Made by a program: the position numbers and the translations under genes. From Variovorax sp. JS1663 (lineage in GTDB: Bacteria > Pseudomonadota > Gammaproteobacteria > Burkholderiales > Burkholderiaceae_C): a DNA stretch of 64,000 bases. This document shows positions 24,399 through 32,332 of the stretch, one piece after another; within the stretch, counting starts at the first letter, position 1; each line of letters opens with the position of its first letter. The stretch lies in NCBI RefSeq assembly GCF_002157355.1, contig NZ_LYMK01000037.1, forward strand, positions 1 through 64,000, given 5' to 3'. The notes below the pieces were generated by a model. The model saw only the letters and a program-made list of their open reading frames with translations, was not told where the DNA came from and ran no database searches.

Positions 24399-24826
24399 GG
24401 TTGTTCCAGTTCGATCACTTCGTCGAGCAGCAGGTAGAGCTGCGCCAGCTTCTGCTTGCCGAGGGACTTTTCCATCCAGGCGTAGTGCGCCTCGATCGAT
24501 TGTGAGAGGCTTTCGACCATGCGCATGCCCTTGGGCGTGGCCTCGACCACGGTGCGGCGCTGGTCGGCGGGGTCGCGGCAGCGGCGGATCAGGCCGTCGC
24601 GCTCCATGCGGGTGAGCACGCCCGTCAGGCTGGGGCCGAGGATGAAGGCCTCGCGCGCGACGCGCCCGGTCTCGACCAGCCCGTGCTCGCCCAGCACCCG
24701 CAGCACGCGCCATTGCTGGTCGCTCAGGCCGTGCTCGCGCAGGCTGGGCCGGGTGTGGGCCATGACGGCTTCGCGCGCCTGCAGCAGCAGGCGGGGGAGG
24801 TTGCGGTGGACGAAGGCAGTGCTCAT
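24395..24826 (-). CDS. hpaR: MarR-family repressor HpaR of the hpa operon
   Basis: A 143-residue MarR/HpaR winged-helix regulator beginning MSTAFVHRNLPRLLLQAREAVM. The DNA-binding region is LSDQQWRVLRVLGEHGLVETGRVAREAFILGPSLTGVLTRMERDGLIRRCRDPADQRRTVVEATPKG, with the wing arginine cluster. HpaR represses meta-cleavage genes and is released by 4-hydroxyphenylacetate or homoprotocatechuate in enteric bacteria. Here it is the first gene of the operon it presumably controls, coupled to hpaG1 by a four-base overlap, so it should be autoregulated. A longer start at 24850 exists, but that ATG lies inside the operator palindrome. Confidence 0.93.
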   Translation of the reverse strand: MSTAFVHRNLPRLLLQAREAVMAHTRPSLREHGLSDQQWRVLRVLGEHGLVETGRVAREAFILGPSLTGVLTRMERDGLIRRCRDPADQRRTVVEATPKGMRMVESLSQSIEAHYAWMEKSLGKQKLAQLYLLLDEVIELEQP

Positions 24827-24841
24827 GTCAGGGGCTCGATT

Positions 24842-24857
24842 ATTTAACATGTTAAAT
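24842..24857. promoter_or_regulatory. Putative HpaR operator (16-bp perfect palindrome)
   Basis: ATTTAACATGTTAAAT is a perfect inverted repeat 16-31 bases upstream of the hpaR start, in an AT-rich patch of otherwise GC-rich DNA. On the minus strand it sits between a -35-like TTGCAA and a -10-like AATAAT spaced 16 bp, so bound repressor would occlude the promoter. The assignment to HpaR is inferred from position and symmetry. Confidence 0.7.
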
Positions 24858-25076
24858 TTTTTGCAAGCCCTTGACAGGCGATGAGCGCGCGGGGTTTTCC
24901 CTAGGGCTTCGGAGGGGGCAGCGGGGGGAGCGGCAGGCGGGGCTGATACCGCTCGGCGAGCGGTGCGCGCGCGTGCAAGGGTGCGCGCCCGGGCCGCGTG
25001 GGGGGCGCATTCATCCCGGCCCGCAGCGCACGAGCCGCCGGGCCGGGGTCGTCGAAGCCGACGGTTCAGTGGCTGT
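24858..25076. other. Spacer between hpaR and the GST gene
   Basis: Apart from the hpaR promoter at its left edge, this GC-rich spacer shows no convincing gene. A small hairpin (ACCGCTC/GAGCGGT, 24948-24964) lies downstream of the GST gene but lacks a T-run, so it is at most a weak termination or processing signal. Confidence 0.5.
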
Positions 25077-25682
25077 TCAGAGCGACCACTCGGCCCGCAT
25101 GCTGGGCCGCGCGCCGAAGCCGTCGTACCACTGCGCAACCTGGGGATGCCGGTCGCGCCAGCCGAAATCCGCAAAGCGCAGGTCCAGGTACCAGAGCGCG
25201 CAGCCGACGGCGATGGCGCCAATGTCGACCCGTCCCTCGAGAAGGGCCGGCCGGGCATTCAAATGCGCGAGCGAGGTCTCGGCCTTGTCCAGCTGGGCGG
25301 CCCGCCACTCGGCCCATCGCTGGGGCTCCGGCCGCGCGACGTCCTCGTAGCGGGCCAGCAGCGCCGCATCGAGGATGCCGTCGCCCAGCGACTGCAGCGT
25401 GAGGGCGTCCCAGCGCTGCGCGCCGGGGGCGGGAAACAGCACCCCGCCGGCCAGATCGTTGAGGTATTCGCAGATCACCCGGCTGTCGTAGAGCACGCGG
25501 CCGTCGTCGGCGAAGAAGGTCGGCACCTTGCCGAGCGGGTTGCTCGCGATGATCTCGCGGTCGCGCTGGACCGGGTGCGCGTTGGAGGGCAGCAGCTGCA
25601 GCCGCTCCGAGAGCCCGAGCTCATGCGCGGTGACGAGGCACTTGCGCACGTAGGGAGAGAAGGGGGAGAAAAGGATTTTCAT
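25077..25682 (-). CDS. Glutathione S-transferase family protein
   Basis: A 201-residue GST with an N-terminal thioredoxin-fold domain (MKILFSPFSPYVRKCLVTAHELGL; ASNPLGKVPTFFADDGRVLYDSRVICEYLNDL, containing the cis-Pro and the D-S glutathione-binding pair) and a C-terminal helical domain (residues 85-201). The SPFSPYVRK segment places a Ser or Tyr near glutathione, as in bacterial beta/zeta-like forms. It is the last gene of the SDR-Liv-KstD-like operon and overlaps the flavoprotein gene by four bases. GSTs in catabolic operons often isomerise, dehalogenate or cleave ethers, and the reaction here is unknown. Confidence 0.9.
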   Translation of the reverse strand: MKILFSPFSPYVRKCLVTAHELGLSERLQLLPSNAHPVQRDREIIASNPLGKVPTFFADDGRVLYDSRVICEYLNDLAGGVLFPAPGAQRWDALTLQSLGDGILDAALLARYEDVARPEPQRWAEWRAAQLDKAETSLAHLNARPALLEGRVDIGAIAVGCALWYLDLRFADFGWRDRHPQVAQWYDGFGARPSMRAEWSL

Positions 25683-27403
25683 GCGATCTCCAGGGCGGCT
25701 TGGGGCTGTGTCGCGTGCTGCGCGGCGTGGCGGCCGGCGATCCAGCCGAAGGTGAGGGCCGGGCCGAGGGTGATGCCCGGGGCCGGGTACTGCCCGCCCA
25801 TCACGGACTGCATGTCGTTGCCGGCGGCGTAGAGGCCGGGAATCGGCCGGTCGTCGGTGTCCAGGGCCTGCGCATTCTCGTTGCAGCGGATGCCGCAGGC
25901 CGTGCCGATGTCGCCCGCATACACCTTGACCGCGTAGAAGGGGCCTTTGCGAAGCGGTCCCAGGCAGGCATTGGGCTGGTGCGCGGCGTCGCCGAGGTAG
26001 CGGTTGTAGGCCGTGCTGCCCTTGCCGAACTCGGAATCCACTCCGGTTTCCGCGAAGTGGTTGAAGCGCTGCGCCGAGGCCTTCAGCCCCCCTGCATCGA
26101 TGCCCAGGCTGGCCGCGAGCGCGTCCAGCGAGTCGGCGCGGAAGAGGTAGCCCGCGCGCACCAGGTGCTCGCGCGGGCGGCCGCCGGGCAATGCCAGCCC
26201 GAGGCCCCAGCGCTCCATGAAATCGCTGTCGCACACCAGGAAGGCCGGCAGCGTCGGGACCTGCTGGTGCGAACGGTACATGCCCAGCACGAACTCGTGG
26301 TACGAGGTCGACTCGTTGACGAAGCGCTGGCCGGCGGCATTCACCGCCATCAAGCCGGGCTTGGCACGGTCCCAGACCAGGTGCGGATAGCGCAACTGCG
26401 TGCCGTCCGGCCGCTCGAGGATGGAGACGGGTGCCCAGAAGGCCGGCGCGAAGAAGTCCTTGCCGAGCGTCGCGCCGGCCGCGCGCGCCATCTCGATGCC
26501 CTCGCCCGCATTGTCCCGTGGCGACATGGACCAGGGCCCCGTCGGCTGCGGGTAGAGCCTGGCGCGCAGATCCGCGCTCCACGGAAAGCCCCCCGTGGCC
26601 ACCACCACGCCGCGCTTCGCGCGAACGCGCATCGGCTTGCCGTCGCGCTCGATCACGGCGCCCGCCACGCGCCCCGATTCGACCAGCAGCTTCTTCAAGG
26701 GCGCGTCGAGCCAGTAGTCGATGCGCCGGTCCAGCACCGTCTTGAAGAGCCTCGCTGCCAGCGCGTTGCCGAGCACCAGGCGCGTGCCGCGGTGGTAGCC
26801 GCGCAGGCGGTCGCCGAAGAAGCGCAGCACCAGCTTCATGCCTTCCTTCCACGACGTGAAGGAGCGCGTCACGGCCAGGAGGTGATTGGCGTCGGTCATG
26901 GTGATCATCATTCCGCCGAGCACCATGAATTCGGGCAAGGGGTCGCGCAGTTCGCGGAAATGCGCGCCGAGCAGGCGTCCGTCGAACATGCGCGGGTCCA
27001 GGGAACGACCTCCCATCGCCGCGCCTTCGCGGTCGGGGTAGTAATCGGGCGAATAGGTGCGCGCCGCCAGCTGGACCTCGGTGTTCTTCTCGAGAAAGTC
27101 GACGGCCGCCGCGCTCGATGCCAGGAAAGCGCGCTGCATCGCCTCCGGCGCCGCATCACCCACGGTGTTGCGCATGTAGGTCCAGGCTTTCTCGAAGCTG
27201 TCGGGATGCCCGGCCTTCGCGCTCTGGGAATTCAGCGGCGCCCACACCGCGCCGCCGGAGATCGCGGTGGAGCCGCCGATGCGATCGGTCTTCTCCGCCA
27301 GGAGCACCGTGCAGCCTTCGATGTGCGCCGTGATGGCGGCCGTCATGCCGCCGGCGTCCGCACCGACGACCAGCACGTCGACTTCCTTGTCCCACGCTGT
27401 CAT
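25679..27403 (-). CDS. KstD-like FAD-dependent dehydrogenase
   Basis: A 574-residue flavoprotein of the fumarate-reductase/3-ketosteroid Delta1-dehydrogenase group, which introduce a C=C bond next to a ring ketone. The FAD motif is at the N-terminus (VDVLVVGADAGGMTAAITAHIEG); its second glycine position holds aspartate (GADAGG instead of GxGxxG), an unusual change. KstD-like features are SPDYYPDREGAAMGGRSL, with a tyrosine pair where KstD has an active-site Tyr, and the C-terminal YPAPGITLGPALTFGWIAGRHAAQH with GLYAAGND before it. It overlaps the SDR and GST genes at both ends. A cyclic ketone desaturase is likely. Steroid is not implied, since no other steroid gene is present. Confidence 0.87.
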   Translation of the reverse strand: MTAWDKEVDVLVVGADAGGMTAAITAHIEGCTVLLAEKTDRIGGSTAISGGAVWAPLNSQSAKAGHPDSFEKAWTYMRNTVGDAAPEAMQRAFLASSAAAVDFLEKNTEVQLAARTYSPDYYPDREGAAMGGRSLDPRMFDGRLLGAHFRELRDPLPEFMVLGGMMITMTDANHLLAVTRSFTSWKEGMKLVLRFFGDRLRGYHRGTRLVLGNALAARLFKTVLDRRIDYWLDAPLKKLLVESGRVAGAVIERDGKPMRVRAKRGVVVATGGFPWSADLRARLYPQPTGPWSMSPRDNAGEGIEMARAAGATLGKDFFAPAFWAPVSILERPDGTQLRYPHLVWDRAKPGLMAVNAAGQRFVNESTSYHEFVLGMYRSHQQVPTLPAFLVCDSDFMERWGLGLALPGGRPREHLVRAGYLFRADSLDALAASLGIDAGGLKASAQRFNHFAETGVDSEFGKGSTAYNRYLGDAAHQPNACLGPLRKGPFYAVKVYAGDIGTACGIRCNENAQALDTDDRPIPGLYAAGNDMQSVMGGQYPAPGITLGPALTFGWIAGRHAAQHATQPQAALEIA

Positions 27404-28128
27404 GCGATCGAGCTCCCGAGCGACTTGCCGCCGTCGACGAAGAGCACCTGCCCGGTGATGAAGCCCATCTCCGGCGACACCAGGAAGGCCACCGCCCGCG
27501 CGATGTCCTCCGGCCGGCCCGCCTGGCCGGTCGGTTGCAGCGCCAGCTGCGCGGCGAGCCGCTCGGGCGTGAGGGCCCGCAGCAGCGGCGTGTCGATCAG
27601 CCCCGGCGCGATGGCATTGACCAGAATGCCGCGCGAGGCCAGCTCCATCGCGCTGGCGCGCGTGTAGCCGACGATCGCCGCCTTGGAGGCGACATAGTGC
27701 GGGTGGTTGCGCGCCCCGATGTAGGCGCGCGAGGCGATGTTCACGATGCGGCCGCCGTCGGGCATGCGGCGCGCCGCTTCCTGGGTGAGCGTCGCCGCCG
27801 CGATCAGGTTGACTTCGTAGGCGCGGCGGAAGTCGTCGCTGCCGACCTCCATGAACTTGCGCTCGTCGAACACGCCCGCGTTGTTGACGAGGGCAGTGAC
27901 CGGCGGCAACTCTTGCACCATGGCCCGCACCGCCGGCTCGTCGGTAAGGTCGATGACGCGCACCTGCACATCGAGGCCGAGCCCCTGCAGGCGCGCCGCC
28001 TCCTTCATCGCCAGGTCCTCGACCCGGTCCACCATCACGACGGAGAAGCCGTCACGGGCCAGGCGCTCGACCGTGGCCAGTCCCATGCCGCTGGCGCCGC
28101 CCGTGACCAGCGCGACAGGTTTGCTCAT
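27400..28128 (-). CDS. Short-chain dehydrogenase/reductase
   Basis: A 242-residue classical SDR. The cofactor motif TGGASGMG, the NAG motif LVNNAGVF, the catalytic serine in NIASRAYIGARN and the YVASK tetrad element (HYVASKAAIVG) are intact. The second ATG (28128) is preferred because AGGGAG lies eight bases before it, whereas the first ATG at 28134 is only two bases from that site. The stop overlaps the downstream flavoprotein start by four bases. Probably a secondary alcohol dehydrogenase feeding the KstD-like enzyme; its substrate is unknown. Confidence 0.9.
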   Translation of the reverse strand: MSKPVALVTGGASGMGLATVERLARDGFSVVMVDRVEDLAMKEAARLQGLGLDVQVRVIDLTDEPAVRAMVQELPPVTALVNNAGVFDERKFMEVGSDDFRRAYEVNLIAAATLTQEAARRMPDGGRIVNIASRAYIGARNHPHYVASKAAIVGYTRASAMELASRGILVNAIAPGLIDTPLLRALTPERLAAQLALQPTGQAGRPEDIARAVAFLVSPEMGFITGQVLFVDGGKSLGSSIA

Positions 28129-28141
28129 GTTCATGTCTCCC

Positions 28142-28894
28142 TCAAGCAGAAAGAAAGCCGCCGTCGACGGGCAGCACGACGCCGTTCACATAGCTGGCCA
28201 TGCCGGAGGCCAGGAACACCACCGGCCCCACGATCTCCTCCGGCTCGCCGCCGCGCTTCATCGGAACGCGGTCCATGTACCAGTCGGTGCCGCCTTGCAC
28301 CTGCAGCTGCGGCTTGACCATGTCGGTGAGCATCAGGCCGGGCGCCACGGCATTGGCGCGCACGCCGAAGGGGGCGAGGTCGCGGGCCAGCGCCTGCGTG
28401 AACGACCGCACCGCTCCCTTCGATGCGATGTAGCCGGCCGACGAGATGCCGCTGACGAAGGCGACGATGGACGACAGGTTGACGATGCAGCCGCGCGACT
28501 GCTTCAGCGCGGGCACGAAGGCGTGCGTGACGTTGAACAGGCCCTGCAGGTTGACCTGGATCAGGCGGTCCCACACCTCGGCCGCGTTCGGATCGTCGAT
28601 GCGCGCCTTGCCGGAGATGCCGGCGTTGTTGACGAGCACGTCGATCGGGCCGAGCCGCGCGCCCAGCGCATCGGCCAGCCGCTGCGTCGCGGCGCGGTCG
28701 GTGACGTCGACAGCCTCGGCCCAGGCCTGGCCGCCCCGCGCGCGGATGGCGCCGGCGACGGCCTCCGCCGCCTCCAGCCGGACATCCGCCACGATCACGC
28801 GCGCCCCTGCCTTCACCACGCCGTGCGCCATGGCCGCGCCCAGGCCGCCGCCGCCGCCGGTCACCAGGACGAGCTTGTTCTCCAGCAGAGTCAT
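28142..28894 (-). CDS. Short-chain dehydrogenase/reductase
   Basis: A 250-residue classical SDR starting MTLLENKLVLVTGGGGGLGAAMAHG, with GGAGA eight bases before this ATG. The glycine motif TGGGGGLG, LVNNAGIS, the catalytic region NLSSIVAFVSGISSAGYIASKGAVRS (S and YxxxK) and a typical VLPVDGGFLSA tail are present. It is 13 bases upstream of the next SDR gene and follows livF. The two SDRs are clearly different from one another, so they probably act on successive or stereochemically different hydroxyls. Confidence 0.9.
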   Translation of the reverse strand: MTLLENKLVLVTGGGGGLGAAMAHGVVKAGARVIVADVRLEAAEAVAGAIRARGGQAWAEAVDVTDRAATQRLADALGARLGPIDVLVNNAGISGKARIDDPNAAEVWDRLIQVNLQGLFNVTHAFVPALKQSRGCIVNLSSIVAFVSGISSAGYIASKGAVRSFTQALARDLAPFGVRANAVAPGLMLTDMVKPQLQVQGGTDWYMDRVPMKRGGEPEEIVGPVVFLASGMASYVNGVVLPVDGGFLSA

Positions 28895-28924
28895 GGAATG
28901 CGTCTCCAGCAAAAGGGGTGGCGT

Positions 28925-29647
28925 TCAGACGCCCAGGTACGCTCGGCGCACGGCCGGGTCGTTCAGCAGCTGCTTCGAAGGCCCCTGCAGGTTCATCTCG
29001 CCGTTCTCGAGGATGTAGGCGTAGCTCGACACGCGCAGCGCGAGCCGCACGTCCTGCTCGACGACGAGGATGGTCAGGCCCTGCTCCCGGTTGAGGCGCA
29101 GGATGATCTCGAAGATCTGCTCGACCAGGATCGGCGACAGGCCCATCGAGGGCTCGTCCAGCAGGATCATGCGCGGACGGCCCATCAGCGCGCGGCCGAT
29201 GGCGAGCATCTGCTGCTCGCCGCCGGAGAGCGTCGACGCGCGCTGCTCGGCCCGCTCCTTCAGGCGCGGGAACATGGCGTAGACACGTTCGAAGTCTTCC
29301 CCCACCTCGCGGCGCGAGGACTTGCGCAGGAAGGCGCCGAGCTCGAGGTTCTCCCGCACGCTCATGTCCTTGAAGACCTGGCGGCCCTCGGGGACCTGCA
29401 CCAGCCCGCGCCGGACGATGTCGTCGGAAGGAAGGCGCCCGATAGGCTGGCCGTCGAAGTGGATCTCGCCGGCCGACGGCTCGATCAGATGGGAGATCGC
29501 GTTGAGCGTCGTGCTCTTGCCGGCGCCGTTGCTACCGAGCAGGGCCACGATGGCACCGCGCTCCACCTTGAGCGAGACGTTCTGCAGCGCCTGGATGGCG
29601 CCGTAGGACGCGCTGACGCTGCGCAGTTCCAGCATGGTGTCAGTCAT
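28925..29647 (-). CDS. livF: Branched-chain-type ABC transporter ATP-binding protein (LivF)
   Basis: A 240-residue ATPase of the HAAT (LivF) type. Walker A GSNGAGKSTTLNA, the signature LSGGEQQMLAIGRAL and Walker B RMILLDEPSMGLSP are present. The closing AYLGV is typical of LivF. Partner of LivG, LivM, LivH and the periplasmic protein at 32333. The start overlaps the livG stop by eight bases. In this context the transporter probably imports an aromatic or alicyclic acid rather than branched-chain amino acids. Confidence 0.94.
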   Translation of the reverse strand: MTDTMLELRSVSASYGAIQALQNVSLKVERGAIVALLGSNGAGKSTTLNAISHLIEPSAGEIHFDGQPIGRLPSDDIVRRGLVQVPEGRQVFKDMSVRENLELGAFLRKSSRREVGEDFERVYAMFPRLKERAEQRASTLSGGEQQMLAIGRALMGRPRMILLDEPSMGLSPILVEQIFEIILRLNREQGLTILVVEQDVRLALRVSSYAYILENGEMNLQGPSKQLLNDPAVRRAYLGV

Positions 29648-30407
29648 TCGCCGCTCCCTTGCCCAGGTAGGCCTCGATCACCCGCGGGTCCTGGCTGACC
29701 TCGGCCGGCGTGCCTTCGGCAATCTTCTGGCCGAAGGACATGACGGTGATCCGGTCGGAGATCGACATCACCAGCTGCATCACGTGCTCGACCAGCAGCA
29801 CGGTGATGCCGTCGCGCTCGGCCAGTTCGGAGAGCAGCCGGTCGAGGCTTTCGATGTCGCGGTTGCGCAGGCCCGCGGCCGGCTCGTCCAGCAGCAGGAG
29901 GCGCGGCTTGAGCGCCAGCGCCCGGGCGAGCTCCAGCAATTTCTGGTGCCCGAAATCCAGCTCGCGGGCGGTGGTGTTGCGGTCGTGCGTGAGGCCGACG
30001 CGCTCGATCAGGCTGTCCACCAGGTCGCGCGTTTCCCCGCTGGGGCGCCGCAGCAGGCGACCGACCGTGTCGGCCGCGTGCGAGTAGCAGCCGAGCAGCA
30101 CGTTCTCGTAGACGCTCAGCTCGCCGAAGAGCTCCAGGTTCTGGAAGGTCCGCGCGATGCCGAGGCCCGCCATCCGGTCGGCCCGCGTGTGGCTGACATC
30201 CCTCCCGTCCAGCGCGATGCGCCCCGAGGTCGGCTGGTAGTAGCGTGAGATGCAGTTGAAGGTGGTGGACTTGCCGGCGCCGTTGGGGCCGATCAGGGCG
30301 TGGATCGTGCCCTTCCGTACCTGGAAGGAGAGATCGCTCACGGCCGTCAGGCCGCCGAAGCGCACGGTGATGCCCTGCACGTCGAGGAAAGGCGCAGCTG
30401 CGGTCAT
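29640..30407 (-). CDS. livG: Branched-chain-type ABC transporter ATP-binding protein (LivG)
   Basis: A 255-residue ATPase from the ATG at 30407 (MTAAAPFLDVQGITVRFGGLTAVSDLSFQV). Walker A is GPNGAGKSTTFNC, Walker B is LLLLDEPAAGL, and the signature is the LivG-like ELDFGHQKLLELARAL in place of LSGGQ, which is normal for this subfamily. It ends IEAYLGKGAAND. It overlaps livM by four bases and livF by eight. Together they energise uptake through LivH-LivM. Confidence 0.94.
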   Translation of the reverse strand: MTAAAPFLDVQGITVRFGGLTAVSDLSFQVRKGTIHALIGPNGAGKSTTFNCISRYYQPTSGRIALDGRDVSHTRADRMAGLGIARTFQNLELFGELSVYENVLLGCYSHAADTVGRLLRRPSGETRDLVDSLIERVGLTHDRNTTARELDFGHQKLLELARALALKPRLLLLDEPAAGLRNRDIESLDRLLSELAERDGITVLLVEHVMQLVMSISDRITVMSFGQKIAEGTPAEVSQDPRVIEAYLGKGAAND

Positions 30408-31399
30408 GCGTGGCCTCCCTTCGCGACGCCCGCGCCCGCAACGCCGCCGTGCGAGGCCTCCGGTGCGGCTGCCCGCGCCACGCGGCGCTTGCGGTCGGCA
30501 AACAGCCCGCGCGGCTTGAACATCATGAAGCCCATGAGGATGGCGCCGTAGATGATCTCCTGCAGCGACAGCGCCTGGCGCAGCAGCTCGGAGATGATCC
30601 CGAAGGCGATCGCGCCCGCCACCGCACCGCGCACGGAGCCGATGCCGCCGACGACCACCATGGTCAGGACCAGGATGGTGGTCTGGAAGCCCAGGCTCTC
30701 GGGATGGATGAAGGAGACGAACAGCGTGTACATGCCGCCGGCGATGCCCGCGAAGGCGCCCGAGATCGCGAAGGCGGCCTGCTTCATGGCCCGCGCGTTG
30801 ATGCCCATTGCGGTGGCGGCCACGTCGCTCTCGCGCACGGCCCGCAGCGCGGAGCCGAACTGCGAGCGCGACAGGGCCACCGTGAGCCACAGCATGAGCG
30901 CCGTGAGCACGATCACGAAGGGGTAGGCCTGCAGGTCGTTGGTCAGCTTGAGCCCGAACAGCTCCGCCGGCTGCAGCCGCATGCCGTTGGACCCGCCGGT
31001 GACGCTTTGCCAGTTGAGGAACACCCACTGCATGGCCTCCCCGAAGGCGAAGGTCGCCAGGGCCAGGTAGATGTCGCGCATGCGCAGCGCCAGGAAGCCG
31101 ATCAGGTAGCCCAGCACCGCCGAGAGCAGCCCGCCGGCGGCGATCGAGACCACGAAGGGCGGATGCCAGGTCGCATTGATCAGGCCCGCGGTGTAGATGC
31201 CGATGCCGTAGAAGGCCGTGTGCGACAGCGCGAACTGGCCGGCCTCGCCGATCACGACGTGCATGCCGAGGGCCAGCACCACGAACACCATCAGCAGGTT
31301 CACGACGTACAGGACATAGCCCGTGACCGTGAAGGGCAGCACGCAGAGGACGGCGAGCAGCACCAGCAGCGCCGCCTGGTCGAACGAGGGTTTCTTCAT
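30404..31399 (-). CDS. livM: Branched-chain-type ABC transporter permease (LivM)
   Basis: A 331-residue permease beginning MKKPSFDQAALLVLLAVLCVLPFTVTGYVLYVVNLLMVFVVLALGMHVVIGEAGQFALSHTAFYGIGIYTAG, the LivM signature. It has about ten membrane helices, the EAA-like cytoplasmic loop (GSALRAVRESDVAATAMGINARAMKQAAFAISGAFAGIAGGMY), and a charged C-terminal tail. It overlaps livH and livG by four bases each. Confidence 0.93.
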   Translation of the reverse strand: MKKPSFDQAALLVLLAVLCVLPFTVTGYVLYVVNLLMVFVVLALGMHVVIGEAGQFALSHTAFYGIGIYTAGLINATWHPPFVVSIAAGGLLSAVLGYLIGFLALRMRDIYLALATFAFGEAMQWVFLNWQSVTGGSNGMRLQPAELFGLKLTNDLQAYPFVIVLTALMLWLTVALSRSQFGSALRAVRESDVAATAMGINARAMKQAAFAISGAFAGIAGGMYTLFVSFIHPESLGFQTTILVLTMVVVGGIGSVRGAVAGAIAFGIISELLRQALSLQEIIYGAILMGFMMFKPRGLFADRKRRVARAAAPEASHGGVAGAGVAKGGHA

Positions 31400-32298
31400 A
31401 CCTTCTTCACCTGCACCTTGCCGCCGAGCAGTCCCTGGGGCCGCACGATGAGCGTCACGAGAATGGCCAGGAAGGGCGCCACGACGATCGCGTTGGTGGA
31501 GACGAACAGGCCCACCAGGTTCTCCACGATGCCGATGATCAGCCCCCCCAGTACCGCGCCCGGCAGGCTGGTGAAGCCCCCGACGATGGCTGCGGCGTAG
31601 GCCAGGATGGCGATGTGCGCGATGTCCGGCGTGACCAGCACCTTGGGCGTGATCAGCAGGGCGGCGATCGCGGAGATCAGCCCCGACATGGCCCACACCA
31701 GCATGCGGATGCGCGACAGCCGGATGCCGACGATCTGCGCCGCCCGGGGATTCATGCCGACGGCGCGCATCGCCTTGCCGATGCGTGTGTAGGTGAACAT
31801 GAGGTAGATCAGCACCATGACGACCACGGCCACCACGAAGATCGCGATGTCGAGCCGGGTCAGCGCGGCATCGCCGATCAGCACCGCATCGCCGGAGACG
31901 AGCGCGGGCAGCGAGCGCGGGGTGTCGCCCAGCCCGGTCTGCCGCACCAGTCCCTTGAGCAGGTATGCCAGCCCGAGCGTGGCGATGACCAACTGGACGC
32001 CGACGCCGCGCGAACCGGTGACGCGCTCCATCACGAAGCGCTGGAACATCGCCGCGCCGAGCGCGACGATGGCCAGGGTCAGCGGGATCACCACCCCGTA
32101 GGGCAGCCCGGCGAGCAGCAGCAGGCTCAGCGCGACGTAGCCGCCGATCATGAACATCTCGCCCTGCGCGAAGTTGGGCACGTCGGTCGTCTTGAATACC
32201 GCCACGATAGCCAGCGCCAGCAGGGCGTAGACGCTGCCCGTCACCAGGCCCGACAACAGGCCCTGCTGCAGGAACAGCCAAACGTCACTGAAAGTCAT
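31396..32298 (-). CDS. livH: Branched-chain-type ABC transporter permease (LivH)
   Basis: A 300-residue permease with LivH features: GLLSGLVTGSVYALLALAIVAVFKTTDVPNFAQGEMFMIGGYVAL at the N-terminus, IGKAMRAVGMNPRAAQIVGI in the cytoplasmic coupling loop, and AIVGGFTSLPGAVLGGLIIGIVENLVGLFV later. About eight helices. It lies between the periplasmic-binding-protein gene (34 bases upstream) and livM (four-base overlap). Confidence 0.93.
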   Translation of the reverse strand: MTFSDVWLFLQQGLLSGLVTGSVYALLALAIVAVFKTTDVPNFAQGEMFMIGGYVALSLLLLAGLPYGVVIPLTLAIVALGAAMFQRFVMERVTGSRGVGVQLVIATLGLAYLLKGLVRQTGLGDTPRSLPALVSGDAVLIGDAALTRLDIAIFVVAVVVMVLIYLMFTYTRIGKAMRAVGMNPRAAQIVGIRLSRIRMLVWAMSGLISAIAALLITPKVLVTPDIAHIAILAYAAAIVGGFTSLPGAVLGGLIIGIVENLVGLFVSTNAIVVAPFLAILVTLIVRPQGLLGGKVQVKKV

Positions 32299-32332
32299 GG
32301 TGGGGCGCTGGTGCGTGCCGGTTGCGGGTGGA

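Noticed and set aside
25679..27403. A steroid-degradation assignment for the KstD-like gene
   Set aside because: No other steroid catabolic gene is present, and the family also acts on simple cyclic ketones.
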